A DNA stretch of 8,138 nt from CAYLXU01 sp964388055 (lineage in GTDB: Bacteria; Patescibacteriota; Minisyncoccia; UBA6257; JACRHW01). Position 1 is the stretch's first letter, and every line of letters starts with the position of its first letter. The position numbers and the translations under genes were made by a program. The DNA is taken from NCBI GenBank assembly GCA_964388055.1, contig CAYLXU010000040.1:1-8138 (forward strand), read 5' to 3'. The notes beneath the pieces are model-generated. The model was not told where the DNA came from, searched no databases, and saw nothing but the letters and a program-made list of their open reading frames with translations. Shown here in pieces: positions 6,277 to 8,138 of this stretch.

Positions 6277-8138
6277 AAACAGGAGAAATTAGACAAAAAT
6301 TTATAACTTTTTTTAAAGAACGTGGGCATGTGGGAATTCCCTCGTCTTCTCTTATTCCTGAGGGAGATGTGACCACGCTCTTTACCGGGTCTGGCATGCA
6401 GCCACTTATAAAATACTTACTTGGTGCTCCCCATCCGGAGGGAAAACGACTTGTGAATTCGCAAAAGAGTTTTCGCGCTGAAGATATTGATGAGGTGGGA
6501 GACAATAGACATACCACTTTTTTTGAGATGCTTGGCAATTGGTCGCTTGGGGATTATTTTAAGGAGGAACAGCTACCTTGGTTTTTTGAATTTCTTACGG
6601 AAGTTGTTGGGCTCGACCCAGAAAAACTATATGTAACGGTATTTGCCGGAGATGAAGAAAACAACATTCCACGCGATAACGACTCTGTTGCTATTTGGCA
6701 AAATCTTTTTAAGCAGAAGGGGATTGACGCGCGCGCGGTCGAGCTTGTCACAGAAGAACGGGGCGGTGAGCTAGGAATGCAAGGAGGACGTATTTTTTAC
6801 TATGGGGCAAAAAAGAATTGGTGGAGTAGGGCAGGTGTTCCTTCTAAAATGCCGGCACGCGAGCCAGGGGGTCCAGATTCTGAGGTATTTTATGAATTTA
6901 CTACTGTTCCTCACGACACAAATTTTGGGGCGCACTGCCACCCCAATTGTGATTGCGGACGTTTTATGGAAATCGGAAACTCTGTGTTCATGGAGTACGT
7001 CAAAAACGAGGATGGGACATTTTCAAAGTTGAGTCAAAAAAATGTTGATTTTGGCGGAGGACTAGAACGAATTGCTGCGGCATCTGAGGATAATCAGGAT
7101 ATATTTAATATTGATATTTTAAAGCCGTTGCTTGAACAAATAAGGAAGAACGCTACAAGCTCAAATATTCGATCAGAGCGCATTATCGCAGATCATGTGC
7201 GTGCGAGCATCTTTTTGATTAATGACGGTGTTTTTCCCTCAAATAAAGAACGGGGATACCTTTTGCGCCGTCTTATCCGACGTGCGGTTACTCACGGACA
7301 ATATCTTATAGGGCTTAAAGAAGGGTTCCTCAGTAGTACCATAAGGACGCTTATAGATTCGTACGCTGACGCATATCCAGAACTTGGGCGGAATGTTGAG
7401 CATATTATTGAAGTATTCACGAAGGAGCAAGTCGCTTTCGAACGAACGTATCAAAGCGGAATAAAAACATTTGAAAAGATTGCTGCATCTAGCGCTATCA
7501 TTTCTGGAGCTGATACGTTTTCCTTACTTGCAACCCATGGTTTTCCCGTTGAACTTACTGAGGAGCTTGCCATGCGATTAGGGAAAAAAGTGGATCATGT
7601 GGGGCTTCAAGAAGAAATCGAACGACATAGAGAAATATCTCGTGCCGGACAAGAGAAAAAATTTGGTGGACACGGCCTTCTTCTGGACACCGGAGAACTA
7701 AAAGCAAAAGACGAAGAGGAACTGAAAAAGGTAACACGTCTGCATACCGCAACCCATTTATTACAGGCGGCATTGAGAAGAGTTCTTGGCGATGAGGTTC
7801 AACAAAGGGGTTCAGACATAACTGCTGAACGTACCAGATTCGATTTTACGTATCCAAGAAAACTGACTTCGGAGGAAATAAAAAGAGTGGAAGATCTTGT
7901 AAACGAAATCGTAATAAAAGACCTCCCCATGCGACACGAGGAAATGTCGAAAGAAGATGCGGTAAAAACAGGAGCCCTTTATTTCTTTAAAGAAAAATAT
8001 CCGGATAGGGTAAAGGTGTATTATGCGGGAAATTCGATAGAGGATGCATTTAGCAAGGAATTTTGCGGAGGACCACATGTAACCCATACCGCCGAAGTTG
8101 GAGCATTTAAAATTGTGAAAGAGGAGGCGTCGAGTGCA
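6273..8138 (+). CDS. alaS: Alanine--tRNA ligase, 5' part (runs off the window)
   Basis: Alanyl-tRNA synthetase charges tRNA-Ala with alanine using ATP and hydrolyses mischarged Ser- or Gly-tRNA. The first 622 codons are present with no stop or frameshift. The ATG overlaps the flippase stop (ATGA, 6273-6276), and no ribosome site is visible. The class II catalytic domain shows SFRAEDIDEVGDNRHTTFFE (from about 66) with MLGNWSLGDYFK after it. It also has EPGGPDSEVFYEF (197-209), FGAHCHPNCDCGRFMEIGN (from about 218) and VDFGGGLERIAA, where D259 aligns with the aspartate that binds the alanine amino group. The editing domain has its zinc and catalytic motifs HTATH (H491, H495) and CGGPH (C598, H602); the latter corresponds to E. 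coli C666. These lie about 68 residues earlier than in E. coli, so the N-terminal part is compact. The usual GPCGPCSE is replaced by GGPDSE. The end of the gene, including any C-Ala domain, is beyond the right edge. Confidence 0.96.
   Translation, partial: MKTGEIRQKFITFFKERGHVGIPSSSLIPEGDVTTLFTGSGMQPLIKYLLGAPHPEGKRLVNSQKSFRAEDIDEVGDNRHTTFFEMLGNWSLGDYFKEEQLPWFFEFLTEVVGLDPEKLYVTVFAGDEENNIPRDNDSVAIWQNLFKQKGIDARAVELVTEERGGELGMQGGRIFYYGAKKNWWSRAGVPSKMPAREPGGPDSEVFYEFTTVPHDTNFGAHCHPNCDCGRFMEIGNSVFMEYVKNEDGTFSKLSQKNVDFGGGLERIAAASEDNQDIFNIDILKPLLEQIRKNATSSNIRSERIIADHVRASIFLINDGVFPSNKERGYLLRRLIRRAVTHGQYLIGLKEGFLSSTIRTLIDSYADAYPELGRNVEHIIEVFTKEQVAFERTYQSGIKTFEKIAASSAIISGADTFSLLATHGFPVELTEELAMRLGKKVDHVGLQEEIERHREISRAGQEKKFGGHGLLLDTGELKAKDEEELKKVTRLHTATHLLQAALRRVLGDEVQQRGSDITAERTRFDFTYPRKLTSEEIKRVEDLVNEIVIKDLPMRHEEMSKEDAVKTGALYFFKEKYPDRVKVYYAGNSIEDAFSKEFCGGPHVTHTAEVGAFKIVKEEASSA

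Overview
The window reads as part of a cell-surface polysaccharide locus on one strand, running straight into a housekeeping tRNA synthetase gene. Gene content and protein style suggest a Candidatus Patescibacteria (CPR) genome, most likely a Parcubacteria-type lineage. The signs are a short alanyl-tRNA synthetase with a GGPDSE / CHPNCDCGRF active-site region, a large DUF4012 membrane protein beside a MurJ-like flippase, a compact all-plus-strand layout with almost no spacers, few Shine-Dalgarno sequences, and moderately AT-rich DNA. TGA is used as a stop (ends of the first glycosyltransferase and the flippase), so this is not one of the CPR lineages that recode TGA as glycine. The assignment is inference from sequence style, not from a marker-gene search.

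Layout: (1) 3-341, the C-terminal part of a membrane phosphoglycosyl transferase, cut by the left edge. (2) 354-1448, a WbaZ-like GT4 glycosyltransferase. (3) 1439-1593, the only sizeable spacer. It holds an 86-nt palindromic REP/BIME-like element that supplies the stop codon of the upstream gene, then a T-rich stretch of iterated 13-14-nt units. (4) 1594-2715, a second GT4 glycosyltransferase. (5) 2763-4943, a large single-pass membrane protein with a DUF4012 domain and an internal run of eight G. (6) 4948-6276, a 12-helix MurJ/MOP-superfamily flippase. (7) 6273-8138, alaS, overlapping the flippase by ATGA and cut by the right edge. No stretch longer than 300 bases lacks a gene. I saw no tRNA, rRNA, CRISPR array, transposase or convincing terminator.

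How the genes may work together (inference from families): the phosphoglycosyl transferase puts the first sugar phosphate on a polyprenyl-phosphate carrier. The two GT4 enzymes add further sugars on the cytoplasmic face. The MurJ-like flippase could move the lipid-linked glycan across the membrane, and the DUF4012 protein, with its large extracytoplasmic part, could act outside, but its activity is not known. alaS is unrelated in function and appears to share the transcript.

I did not find a clearly new multi-gene system. The items most worth a second look are the paired-hairpin repeat that rewrites the end of a gene, the MurJ-like protein lacking several residues essential in E. coli MurJ, the uncharacterised DUF4012-flippase pairing, and the G8 tract as a possible slippage switch.
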